This document shows, one piece after another, positions 41,521 through 48,920 of a stretch of 48,920 bases of DNA; the stretch's first letter is position 1, and every line of letters begins with the position of its first letter. The DNA is from JACPFV01 sp035526825. Its GTDB lineage: Bacteria > Pseudomonadota > Gammaproteobacteria > Nevskiales > Nevskiaceae. Both the position numbers and the translations under genes were made by a program. Under the pieces are notes generated by a model, which had not been told where the DNA came from, did no database searches, and saw only the letters and a program-made list of their open reading frames with translations. The stretch is from positions 1-48,920 of the forward strand of contig DATLBT010000094.1 in assembly GCA_035526825.1 (NCBI GenBank), given 5' to 3'.

Positions 41521-41541
41521 GCCAGGGTGAGGGGGTCGTTG

Positions 41542-42396
41542 ATGGCAATCAAAAAACGGGGACTCGGTCGCGGGCTCGACGCGCTGCTCGGCAATGTCGG
41601 CGCCGGCCCGTCCGCGCACGAGCCGGGCGAGGACCTCGTCGACCTTGACGTCTCGTTGCTGGAGCCCGGCGCGCATCAGCCGCGCCGCAATTTCGACGCC
41701 GCGCAGCTCGACTCGCTGGCCGACTCCATAAGGTCGCAGGGCGTGGTGCAGCCGATCGTGGTGCGCCCTATCGGCGGTGGCCGCTACGAGATCGTCGCCG
41801 GCGAGCGCCGCTGGCGGGCGGTCCAGAAGATCGGTCAGAAGACCATCCCCGGCGTCGTGCGCGCGATGGACGATCGCGCTGCGATGGCGGTCGCGCTGAT
41901 CGAGAACATGCAGCGCACCGACCTCAACCCGCTGGAAGAGGCCACCGGCATCAAGAAACTGATCGACGAAGTCGGGCTCACGCACGAGCAATGCTCCGAG
42001 GCGCTCGGCTTTTCGCGCGTGCAGGTGACCAACCTGCTGCGCTTGTTCGAACTCAACGAGGACGTGCAGGCGTTGCTGCGCACGGAAAAACTTTCCCTCG
42101 GCCACGCCAAGGTGCTGCTCGGTGTCGGTGGACCACGGCAGTCGTCGCTGGCCAGCCTCATCATCGCGCGCGGCTATTCGGTGCGACAGACCGAGGAACT
42201 CGTGCGCCAGGCGCTTGCCGGGCGCGGTGGCGCCAACAAGGGCCGCAAGCCGAGTCGTTCGCCCATCGAGACCGACCTCTCGCAGAGAATCGGCCTGCCG
42301 GTGCGCGTGCAACAGGGCGGCGACGGTAGCGGCCGCGTCACCATCCGCTTCAAGCAGAAGTCGGAGCTGGACAAGCTGGTCAAGTTGCTGCGCTGA
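41542..42396 (+). CDS. parB: ParB (Spo0J) chromosome-partitioning protein
   Basis: DNA-binding CTPase that loads at parS and spreads. It has 284 residues: N-terminal GLGRGLDALLG, then the CTP-binding/ParB-Srx domain with GGGRYEIVAGERRWRAV and the arginine-rich GERR box, ALIENMQRTDLNPLEEA, the helix-turn-helix THEQCSEALGFSRVQVTNLLRL, and a C-terminal dimerisation domain rich in Lys/Leu. ATG 41542 gives the family N-terminus; an in-frame GTG at 41527 lies in the tail of the REP element. No parS (TGTTTCACGTGAAACA-like) site was found in the window. Confidence 0.97.
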   Translation: MAIKKRGLGRGLDALLGNVGAGPSAHEPGEDLVDLDVSLLEPGAHQPRRNFDAAQLDSLADSIRSQGVVQPIVVRPIGGGRYEIVAGERRWRAVQKIGQKTIPGVVRAMDDRAAMAVALIENMQRTDLNPLEEATGIKKLIDEVGLTHEQCSEALGFSRVQVTNLLRLFELNEDVQALLRTEKLSLGHAKVLLGVGGPRQSSLASLIIARGYSVRQTEELVRQALAGRGGANKGRKPSRSPIETDLSQRIGLPVRVQQGGDGSGRVTIRFKQKSELDKLVKLLR

Positions 42397-42459
42397 CAAG
42401 CGCTACAAAATAATTCGAGCGGGGCATACACTCGTCCTCCCGTCGTTTGGAGGGCATCC

Positions 42460-43848
42460 ATGAAGCGATCCATCCTGGCGTGGCGCGTTGCGCCGCTGCT
42501 GCTCGCCGCGGGCTGGGCCACCGGCGTCAGTGCGCGGGATCCATACGTCCTCGACATCGCCGTCACCAATGGCCAGGGCGGAACTGAGACAGGGACGTTC
42601 GGCTACTCCAGCATCGACGAGGCCATCGACCGGTTCGATACCTCGCAGCTGGCACGCGATTTCAACTACGGCGGCTTCGAGCAGGTTGACGTCGACTTTG
42701 ACCTGCGCGGCATCGGCGCCGTTCTGAGATTCAACCAGGACGCGACAGGCCTGACGTTTTTCATCAACGACGTAAACATCGACCCAAGCGATGCCGACGG
42801 GGATGGCACCAACAAGGTCTCTTTTGACGGCGGCTCGCGCGAGGCGAGCATCCAGTTGCTGAAGGAGTTCCTCAAGAACAACAAATCCGCGCTACGCGAA
42901 TTGCTCACTGCATTCGCGCGCTTCTCGCCGATCGACCCGCTCGCCGGCAACCCCGACAGCCTGTTCTCGCGCCGCATGCGCGACGACTTCTCTTACGGCT
43001 TCACCAACAAGGTGTCGCAAATCTGGGGTTGCGGCACTTCGGCGTTCAATACGACCAACGACGCGCCCATCCAGGTCGCAGCGGTCGGCGGCGTCAGCGA
43101 CATCTTCGCGGACGCCCAGGCGCGCGCCGCTGCGCTGCAGGCGCAGAACGAAATGGGCATCGGCCTGTTGGCGTCAAGCACGACGGCAAAGTCGGCGGGC
43201 GGCGACTACGCCACCATTGGCCTGGTCGTTCCGCTGTCGTACACGGCCAAGCTCGACTCGGATCCGCGCAAGAAGATCCGCTTCGACCTGCCGATCACCT
43301 ACACCGACACCGAAGGCGCCGTGAGCTACTCGCTCGGCGCGGGCCTCGCATATACGCACCCGCTCGCGGACGAATGGTCGCTCACGCCTGCGATCGGCGT
43401 CGGCGCCACCGGCTCCGAGGACCTCGGCTCCGGCGGCGGCCTCAGCGCCCTGTCGCTGACCTCGGCCTACACCTGGCGCCTCGATTCGTTTGCGCTGTCG
43501 ATGGGCAATTCGGTAGGCCGCTACGAGGCACTGGGCCTCAAGTTCGGCGACGTCGAGGCCGAAGCCGACATCAGCAACACAGTCTTCACCAACGGCTTCC
43601 TGCTCACCGGCCCGAACTCGCTGATCGCGAAAAACCTCGTCGTCGAATACTCATTCGTGGACACCCGCATCACCGGCGACGAGGTCTACGCGGACGCCTA
43701 CGACGAAATCGGCATCGCACTCGGCCACATCAACACGACCATGGGCGTGATCGACAGCTACACCAAGGTCGGCCTTAGCTACCTGATCGCGGATGGCGCA
43801 GCCGGCGACATCAGCAGCCTGCGGCTCAACCTGTCGGCCCGGTTCTGA
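42460..43848 (+). CDS. Outer-membrane beta-barrel-like protein of unknown function
   Basis: An exported protein of 462 residues that I do not recognise. It has a signal peptide (about 1-25, ending VSA) and an N-terminal soluble region with DPSDADGDGT. From about residue 240 onward it shows alternating hydrophobic/polar strands (YATIGLVVPLSYTAKL, VSYSLGAGLAYTHPLA, LSLTSAYTWRLDSFALSMG), ending LRLNLSARF with a C-terminal Phe. That pattern is typical of outer-membrane barrels assembled by BAM. It is followed after 11 bp by a FecR-domain gene and then an SDR gene in one operon. The role could be transport or surface display. Confidence 0.75.
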   Translation: MKRSILAWRVAPLLLAAGWATGVSARDPYVLDIAVTNGQGGTETGTFGYSSIDEAIDRFDTSQLARDFNYGGFEQVDVDFDLRGIGAVLRFNQDATGLTFFINDVNIDPSDADGDGTNKVSFDGGSREASIQLLKEFLKNNKSALRELLTAFARFSPIDPLAGNPDSLFSRRMRDDFSYGFTNKVSQIWGCGTSAFNTTNDAPIQVAAVGGVSDIFADAQARAAALQAQNEMGIGLLASSTTAKSAGGDYATIGLVVPLSYTAKLDSDPRKKIRFDLPITYTDTEGAVSYSLGAGLAYTHPLADEWSLTPAIGVGATGSEDLGSGGGLSALSLTSAYTWRLDSFALSMGNSVGRYEALGLKFGDVEAEADISNTVFTNGFLLTGPNSLIAKNLVVEYSFVDTRITGDEVYADAYDEIGIALGHINTTMGVIDSYTKVGLSYLIADGAAGDISSLRLNLSARF

Positions 43849-43859
43849 GGAAGACGCCC

Positions 43860-44639
43860 ATGAACAAGCTCTCGATGCTCCTCGCCGCGACCCTGTCCTT
43901 GTCCTTCCCGTTCGTCGTTGCCGCGCAAGGCGAGCCGGTCGGTGAAGTCGCGCTGGTAACGGGCCTCGTCACCGTGGCCGGCGAAGGCGCCCCGCGCAGC
44001 CTCGGCAAGGGCGATGCGATCTACGAAGGCATGTCGATCTCGGTGGGCGCAAACAGCTACGCCAACCTGAAGTTCAAGGATGGCGGGCGCGTGCTGCTGC
44101 GGCCGAGTACCGAGTTCGCCGTCGAGTCGTTCCGCTACGCCGCCGCGGCGGTGCCTGCGCCGGTTACCAGCGCACCGCCCAAGCCGGCGACGGCGACGAC
44201 GCCCACCGGCGGCAACGCATTCTTTCGCCTCGTGCGCGGCGGCTTTCGCGCGGTGAGCGGACTGATCGGCAAGGGCGATCAGCAGGCGTACCGCGTGACC
44301 ACGCCGGCGGCCACCATCGGCATCCGCGGCACGGACTACGAGGTGCAGGTCTGCACGGACGATTGCCCGAACCAGGCCCAGGCCATCGCGGGCGGAACCG
44401 AGGTCGCCTCGACCACGCTCGAAGGGATCCAGTTGGCCCAGGCCGGCGGCAACGCCGGCGGCGGCCTGATCGTCGCGACCAATGAGGGCTCCATCGTGCT
44501 GCGCACCTCGCGCGGCGACACCGTGGTGGACGTCGGGCAGGTCGCACTGGCGCTGGCCAACGGCCAGACCTTCATGCTGCCGGCGGTGCCGGATGTGATG
44601 CTGCGCAATTCAACGCCCCCGCCGGAGGAATGCCAGTGA
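43860..44639 (+). CDS. Exported FecR-domain protein
   Basis: Protein of 259 residues with a signal peptide (about 1-22) and a FecR domain: VTGLVTVAG, a run giving GMSISVGANSYANLKFKDGG, LRPSTEFAVE and TTPAATIGIRGTDYEV. A Pro/Thr/Ala-rich linker (about 100-118) splits the domain. Isolated exported FecR-domain proteins are thought to be periplasmic binding or scaffolding parts, distinct from the sigma-regulator FecR. It lies between an outer-membrane protein gene and an SDR gene whose start overlaps its end by 10 bp. Confidence 0.88.
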   Translation: MNKLSMLLAATLSLSFPFVVAAQGEPVGEVALVTGLVTVAGEGAPRSLGKGDAIYEGMSISVGANSYANLKFKDGGRVLLRPSTEFAVESFRYAAAAVPAPVTSAPPKPATATTPTGGNAFFRLVRGGFRAVSGLIGKGDQQAYRVTTPAATIGIRGTDYEVQVCTDDCPNQAQAIAGGTEVASTTLEGIQLAQAGGNAGGGLIVATNEGSIVLRTSRGDTVVDVGQVALALANGQTFMLPAVPDVMLRNSTPPPEECQ

Positions 44640-45424
44640 CCCGCAACCTGCACACCGCGCTGATCACCGGCGCCTCGAGCGGCATCGGCGAGGCCTTCGC
44701 CGGCGCGCTGGCCGCGCGCGGCCACGATTTGATCCTGGTCGCCCGGTCCGAGGACAAGCTGCGCACGCTCGCAAAGCAGCTCGCCGAGGTGCACTCGCGC
44801 CGCGTCGAGGTGATCGCCGCCGACCTCACGCACGCCGGTGCCGCCGACAAGGTGTTCGCGGGTGCCGAGGCGCTCGGCATGCCGGTAGACCTTCTCGTGA
44901 ACAACGCCGGCTTCGGCAGCGTGGGCTCGTTCGAGAAGCTCGAAGGCCGGCGCGAGCGCGACGAGGTGCTGCTGAACTGCGCCGCGGTGGTCGACATGTG
45001 CCACGCATTCGTCCCCGGAATGATTGCGCGCGGCAAGGGCGGCGTCATCAACATCGCCTCGATGGCGGCATTCCAGCCGCTGCCGTACATGAGCGTCTAC
45101 GCGGCGACCAAGGCGTTCGTGCTGTCGTTCAGCCGTGGACTGCGCGGCGAGGTGAAAAGCCGCGGCATCGACGTGCTCGCGGTGTGCCCCGGCCCGGTCG
45201 ACACGCCGTTTTTCGAGGCGACTGGCAACGTGCGATTGCGCAGCACCGTGCCGAAGGCGACGATGATGACGGTCGATGCCGTCGTGCGCGCCAGCCTCAA
45301 GGCTTACGACGCCGGCCGCTCGGTCGTGGTCCCGGGTGCTGCCAACAAGCTCGTCGCAGCTTCGGCGCAGATGATGCCGCACGACGCGCTCACGGCCGTG
45401 ACCGCGAAATTCATGCGGCGCTGA
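44630..45424 (+). CDS. Short-chain dehydrogenase/reductase (SDR)
   Basis: Classical NAD(P)-dependent SDR of 264 residues. Cofactor loop TGASSGIGE (13-21), NNAGFGS, the catalytic Ser in NIASMAAF, and YAATK of the YxxxK pair are all in place. VCPGPVDTPFF follows as expected. The substrate is not predictable; sequence style is like the DltE/YqjQ group. The ATG at 44630 has GGAGG directly upstream and overlaps the FecR-gene stop, so it is coupled to that gene, which is unusual for a soluble oxidoreductase. Confidence 0.92.
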   Translation: MPVTRNLHTALITGASSGIGEAFAGALAARGHDLILVARSEDKLRTLAKQLAEVHSRRVEVIAADLTHAGAADKVFAGAEALGMPVDLLVNNAGFGSVGSFEKLEGRRERDEVLLNCAAVVDMCHAFVPGMIARGKGGVINIASMAAFQPLPYMSVYAATKAFVLSFSRGLRGEVKSRGIDVLAVCPGPVDTPFFEATGNVRLRSTVPKATMMTVDAVVRASLKAYDAGRSVVVPGAANKLVAASAQMMPHDALTAVTAKFMRR

Positions 45425-45447
45425 GAAGTAAAGCGCGCGCGATCATT

Positions 45448-45462
45448 TGTTGCGCCGCAACA
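45448..45462. promoter_or_regulatory. Inverted repeat TGTTGCGCCGCAACA upstream of the atp promoter
   Basis: A 7-bp arm inverted repeat with one central base, ending three bases before the proposed -35 box of the atp operon. It could be an operator or the last trace of a hairpin after the SDR gene; there is no T-run after it. It is not a parS site. Confidence 0.4.
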
Positions 45463-45464
45463 TA

Positions 45465-45494
45465 TTGACCGCATCGAAGCCGCGCAAGTAAACT
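45465..45494 (+). promoter_or_regulatory. Candidate sigma-70 promoter of the atp operon
   Basis: TTGACC (45465-45470) and TAAACT (45489-45494) are spaced by 18 bp, about 65 bp before the atpI start. Assignment rests on match and position only. Confidence 0.55.
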
Positions 45495-45505
45495 TCGCGC
45501 CCGTT

Positions 45506-45527
45506 CGAAAGGCCGCAAGGCCTTTCG
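45506..45527 (+). other. 5'-leader hairpin of the atp operon mRNA
   Basis: CGAAAGGCC-GCAA-GGCCTTTCG forms a 9-bp stem with a GNRA-type tetraloop. It starts about 11 bases after the proposed -10 box, so it would be at the very 5' end of the transcript, a position that often stabilises mRNA. A short T-run (GGTTTTAC) follows, so attenuation is also possible. Confidence 0.5.
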
Positions 45528-45559
45528 GCGGTTTTACGTTCCCCCAGGTTCGCGGCGCG

Positions 45560-45979
45560 ATGGATACCAGTGCTGAACAAGTGCCGGCGGTCTCGCCGGA
45601 AGCACGGCGCGCGGCGTGGGGAGCGACGGTCGGCAAGGCGCTGGTGCTGCAGTGGCTCGTGGTCATGGGCTTTGCGGCGATTGGGGGCCTCGGTTTCGGC
45701 GGCAAGGCAGCGCAGTCCCTGCTTCTCGGCGGCGGCGCGGTGGCGATGGCCAACACGGCACTCGCGGCCTGGCTGACGCTGCGGCTGCTGCGGACCGGCA
45801 CGATCGGCGCCGCGGCAATGTTGGGCGGCGAAATGGCGAAGATCGGCCTGACGATCGCGCTGCTGGTGATCGGGGTGAAGGCGCTGCGGGCCGAGGTGGC
45901 CTGGGTGGCGTTGATCGCAGGGATGGTCGCGGCGCTGAAGGCGCAGTGGCTGGCGGTTTGGTTCACGAGAAATTCTTGA
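45560..45979 (+). CDS. atpI: AtpI-like protein, ATP synthase assembly factor
   Basis: Small membrane protein of 139 residues in the AtpI position at the head of the atp operon, with four hydrophobic helices (about 24-42, 50-75, 85-100, 108-128). AtpI helps assemble the c-ring and is poorly conserved in sequence, so the call rests on position, size and topology. Its stop is 15 bp before atpB. Confidence 0.85.
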   Translation: MDTSAEQVPAVSPEARRAAWGATVGKALVLQWLVVMGFAAIGGLGFGGKAAQSLLLGGGAVAMANTALAAWLTLRLLRTGTIGAAAMLGGEMAKIGLTIALLVIGVKALRAEVAWVALIAGMVAALKAQWLAVWFTRNS

Positions 45980-45994
45980 GAGCGCAACGGATCA

Positions 45995-46876
45995 ATGGCT
46001 GACAGCGCGGAAACAGCGGCGAACGCCGCGGAGCATGGTGGCGAGCACGCCATGACTCCCGCCAGCTACATCGGGCACCACCTGAAGTTCTACAACAAGC
46101 CGCTCGGCGAGAACGGCGGTTTCTGGACGATCAACGTCGACACGCTCGTCACCTCGACCGTGCTCGGCATCCTCGTGTTCGGCTTCCTCTGGTTCGTGGT
46201 GCGCGGCGCCACCGCCGGCGTGCCGGGTCGGCGCCAGGCGTTCGTCGAGCTGTGCGTCGACTTCGTCAACGAGCAAGTCCGCAGCATCTTCGACAAGAGT
46301 TTCGCCTTCGTCGCGCCGCTGGCGCTGACGGTATTCCTGTGGGTGCTGGCAATGAACGCCATGGACTTCCTGCCGGTCGACATCATGGCGGCCGGCTTTC
46401 ACGCGATCGGCATCGACGAGTTCCGCCTCGTCCCGACGTCCGACATCAACGCGACCTTCGCGCTGGCATTGTCGGTGTGGTTCCTGATGATCGGATTCGC
46501 GATCAAGGCCAAGGGTATCGGCGGGTTCATCCACGAACTCTATGCCGCCCCATTCGGCGAACCGAAGTTCACGAAGAATCCGTCGAGCTGGATTCTCGCC
46601 CCGCTGCTGGCAATCGCGAACTTCTCGATGCAGATGATCGAGTACATCTCCAAGCCGCTATCGCACTCGCTGCGCCTTTTCGGAAACATGTACGCAGGCG
46701 AAATCATCTTTCTGTTGCTGTGGCTGTGGGCCGCCACCGGCCTGGTCGGCACGTTTTTCGGCGTGCTGCTCGGCTGGGGCTGGGCCATCTTCCACATCCT
46801 GATCGTCGCCCTGCAGGCCTTCATCTTCATGATGCTGACGATCGTCTACATCGCACTGGCGCACGAGCATCACTAG
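45995..46876 (+). CDS. atpB: F-type ATP synthase subunit a
   Basis: Membrane stator subunit of the proton channel, 293 residues. It has the expected helices and the essential Arg in the conserved block KPLSHSLRLFGNMYAGEII; the earlier blocks FWTINVDTLVTS and ALAMNAMDFLPVDI are also typical. A longer N-terminal tail with HHLKFYNK is normal for proteobacteria. Fifteen bases separate it from atpI. Confidence 0.98.
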   Translation: MADSAETAANAAEHGGEHAMTPASYIGHHLKFYNKPLGENGGFWTINVDTLVTSTVLGILVFGFLWFVVRGATAGVPGRRQAFVELCVDFVNEQVRSIFDKSFAFVAPLALTVFLWVLAMNAMDFLPVDIMAAGFHAIGIDEFRLVPTSDINATFALALSVWFLMIGFAIKAKGIGGFIHELYAAPFGEPKFTKNPSSWILAPLLAIANFSMQMIEYISKPLSHSLRLFGNMYAGEIIFLLLWLWAATGLVGTFFGVLLGWGWAIFHILIVALQAFIFMMLTIVYIALAHEHH

Positions 46877-46938
46877 CGCCCAATTTTCATTGACACTCGT
46901 TCACGTTCTCTCACCACGCATATAGAAGGAAAGCCCTC

Positions 46939-47214
46939 ATGGAAACTCTGTCCCTCCTGGCCACGGTCAACGCCTACACGGCGATCGGCATCGGCCTGAT
47001 CATCGGCCTCGGCGCCCTCGGCGCCTGTGTCGGCGTCGGCATCATGTGCTCCAAGTTCCTGGAAGGCGCCGCGCGCCAGCCGGAACTCGCGCCGATGCTG
47101 CAGGCCAAGGTGTTCCTGCTGCTCGGCCTGATCGACGCGTCGTTCATCATCGGCGTGGGCCTCGCGATGATGTTCGCGTTCGCCAATCCGCTGGCGACGG
47201 CGTTCCTGAAGTAA
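46939..47214 (+). CDS. atpE: F-type ATP synthase subunit c
   Basis: Proteolipid of 91 residues forming the rotor ring: two transmembrane helices joined by the polar loop ARQPE (45-49). The proton-binding carboxylate is D66 in GLIDASF, and the first helix has the glycine motif GLGALGACVGVG. The Na+-site residues of sodium-driven rings are not present, so a proton-driven enzyme is expected. A clear AGAAGGA ribosome-binding site precedes the ATG. Confidence 0.98.
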   Translation: METLSLLATVNAYTAIGIGLIIGLGALGACVGVGIMCSKFLEGAARQPELAPMLQAKVFLLLGLIDASFIIGVGLAMMFAFANPLATAFLK

Positions 47215-47248
47215 GAGTCGGTCGGCACTCAAGCACGCAGGGGCGGCG

Positions 47249-47719
47249 ATGGATATCAACCTGACACTGTTCGCGCAGGCCGCGGTCTTCGCGATCTTCA
47301 TCTGGTTCACGGCCCGGTTCGTCTGGCCGCCGCTGATGCTGGCGGTCGAGGAGCGCCAGAAGAAGATCGCCGATGGCCTCGCGGCCGCCGAAAAGGGCAC
47401 GCGCGCGCTGGCCGAGGCTTCGGCCACGCGCGAGGCGGAGCTCAAGGCGGCCCGCGTCCAGGCCCAGGAAATCCTCGCCGCGGCCGGCAAGCAGGCCAGC
47501 CAGCTGGTCGAGCAGGCGAAGACCACGGCCCAGACCGAGGCGCAGCGCATCAAGGAGGCTGCCGCGGGTGAGGTCGACCGCGAGATCGGCAAGGCGCGCG
47601 AGACCCTGCGCAAGCAGGTCGGCGAGCTCGCCGTCGCCGGCGCGGCGCAGATCCTCAAGCGCGAGATCAACCCCCAGTCGCACGCCGACGTGCTGAAAGA
47701 CCTGGCGGCAAAGATCTAG
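47249..47719 (+). CDS. atpF: F-type ATP synthase subunit b
   Basis: Peripheral-stalk subunit of 156 residues, the usual length. One N-terminal membrane helix (about 5-27) is followed by a long charged Ala/Glu/Lys-rich coiled coil that dimerises and binds delta. It lies 34 bp after atpE and two bases before atpH. Confidence 0.97.
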   Translation: MDINLTLFAQAAVFAIFIWFTARFVWPPLMLAVEERQKKIADGLAAAEKGTRALAEASATREAELKAARVQAQEILAAAGKQASQLVEQAKTTAQTEAQRIKEAAAGEVDREIGKARETLRKQVGELAVAGAAQILKREINPQSHADVLKDLAAKI

Positions 47720-47721
47720 TC

Positions 47722-48258
47722 ATGGCCGAGCTCAGCACGCTGGCGCGCCCCTATGCCAAGGCCGTTTTCGGCCTGGCGCAGGACGAGGGCAAGCTGGCCG
47801 AGTGGTCGGCGCTTCTGTCCGGCCTCGCCACGGCGGTGCGCGACCCGAAAGTCGCGCGCGCCATCGGCCATCCGGCCGTGGGCCGCGGCCAACTGGCGGA
47901 CGTGCTGGTGCAGGCGCTCGGGACCGGCGCAACCCAGTCGGCAAAGAACCTGCTGAAGCTGCTGGCCGAGTACGACCGCCTGAAGCTGGCGCCGGAGATT
48001 GCGGGCCAGTTCGAGGCGCTGCGGGCCGAAGCCGAAAAGCGTGTCGAGGTGCAGATCGCGACGGCGGCGACGGTGGACAAGGCGCAGCAGGATGCGCTGG
48101 TGACGGCGGTGAAGAAGAAGCTGAACCGCGACGTGAACGTGACGTGGACGACCGATCCTTCGCTGATTGCCGGGGCGTCGATCCGCGCCGGCGACACGGT
48201 GATCGACGGCAGCATTTCCGGTGAGCTGGCGCGCCTGCGCCAGATCTTGGTTGGATAA
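47722..48258 (+). CDS. atpH: F-type ATP synthase subunit delta
   Basis: Stalk subunit of 178 residues linking the b dimer to the alpha3beta3 head. N-terminal LARPYAKAVFGLAQ and C-terminal DPSLIAGASIRAGDTVIDGS are the family hallmarks. The ATG follows the atpF stop after two bases, and a hairpin lies before atpA. Confidence 0.98.
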   Translation: MAELSTLARPYAKAVFGLAQDEGKLAEWSALLSGLATAVRDPKVARAIGHPAVGRGQLADVLVQALGTGATQSAKNLLKLLAEYDRLKLAPEIAGQFEALRAEAEKRVEVQIATAATVDKAQQDALVTAVKKKLNRDVNVTWTTDPSLIAGASIRAGDTVIDGSISGELARLRQILVG

Positions 48259-48266
48259 CTTTTGAA

Positions 48267-48285
48267 CGGGGCGCTTTGCGCCCCG
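48267..48285 (+). other. Intercistronic hairpin between atpH and atpA
   Basis: CGGGGCGC-TTT-GCGCCCCG, an 8-bp GC stem with no T-run after it, in the 46-bp gap before atpA. It is more likely an mRNA-stability or processing element than a terminator. The atpA ribosome site (AAAGGTAA) follows. Confidence 0.6.
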
Positions 48286-48304
48286 AACGTAAAAGGTAAA
48301 AAAC

Positions 48305-48920
<616 letters not shown>

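Noticed and set aside
45448..45462. Possible parS site near the par operon
   Set aside because: The inverted repeat TGTTGCGCCGCAACA lacks the TTTCACGTGAAA core; no other parS-like sequence was found by eye.

Overview
The window is GC-rich chromosomal DNA. The gene order rsmG-parA-parB followed by atpI-atpBEFHA, with mnmG at the other end, is the origin-proximal arrangement of Gamma- and Betaproteobacteria. REP-like palindromes, GlyGly-CTERM-like secreted proteins and a winged-helix/protein kinase/TPR regulator point to a gammaproteobacterium near the Xanthomonadales, Steroidobacterales or Nevskiales. That placement is inference from gene content. No tRNA, rRNA, CRISPR array or transposase gene was seen.

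Layout. 1-3884: mnmG (partial) and a DUF962/Mpo1-like gene on the minus strand, then a rimB-rimK-deacylase cassette on the plus strand with two REP-like palindromes at the rimB/rimK junction. 3886-10819: housekeeping and envelope genes (an ArsB/NhaD-type transporter, an Atm1-type ABC exporter, a TPR protein, a dps remnant ahead of an orphan oppF-like gene, an M48 metalloprotease lipoprotein, a dienelactone hydrolase-like lipoprotein). 10978-20264: two paralogous HAMP-GGDEF-EAL proteins, both with a Lys in the GGDEF motif, flank a minus-strand cassette. That cassette holds a winged-helix/Ser-Thr kinase/TPR regulator, a 44-residue peptide gene, an intrinsic terminator and two cupin-like proteins with C-terminal HEAT repeats. 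20272-23168: pdxH, acuI/yhdH and an OmpA-family porin. 23249-39805: about 16.5 kb of minus-strand genes for large secreted proteins (two paralogous BNR-propeller proteins, a subtilisin, a thermolysin-like protease) and a membrane-anchored strictosidine-synthase-like protein. 40066-48920: rsmG, parA, parB, an outer-membrane protein/FecR/SDR operon, and the F-type ATP synthase operon, running off the end in atpA.

How it fits together. The ends are core functions: tRNA modification and 16S rRNA methylation, chromosome partitioning and ATP synthesis. The middle is accessory. The secreted block looks like an exported proteolytic set: the four giant proteins share a C-terminal sorting tag and three of them share a thrombospondin type 3 Ca-binding module. 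The 13.1-17.9 kb cassette is the best candidate for an undescribed system: a membrane-spanning kinase/DNA-binding regulator next to a small acidic peptide with a Gly-Gly motif and an aromatic/proline tail, separated by a terminator from two putative modifying proteins. The layout resembles a RiPP (ribosomally made, modified peptide) locus without any canonical RiPP enzyme. Its function is inference.
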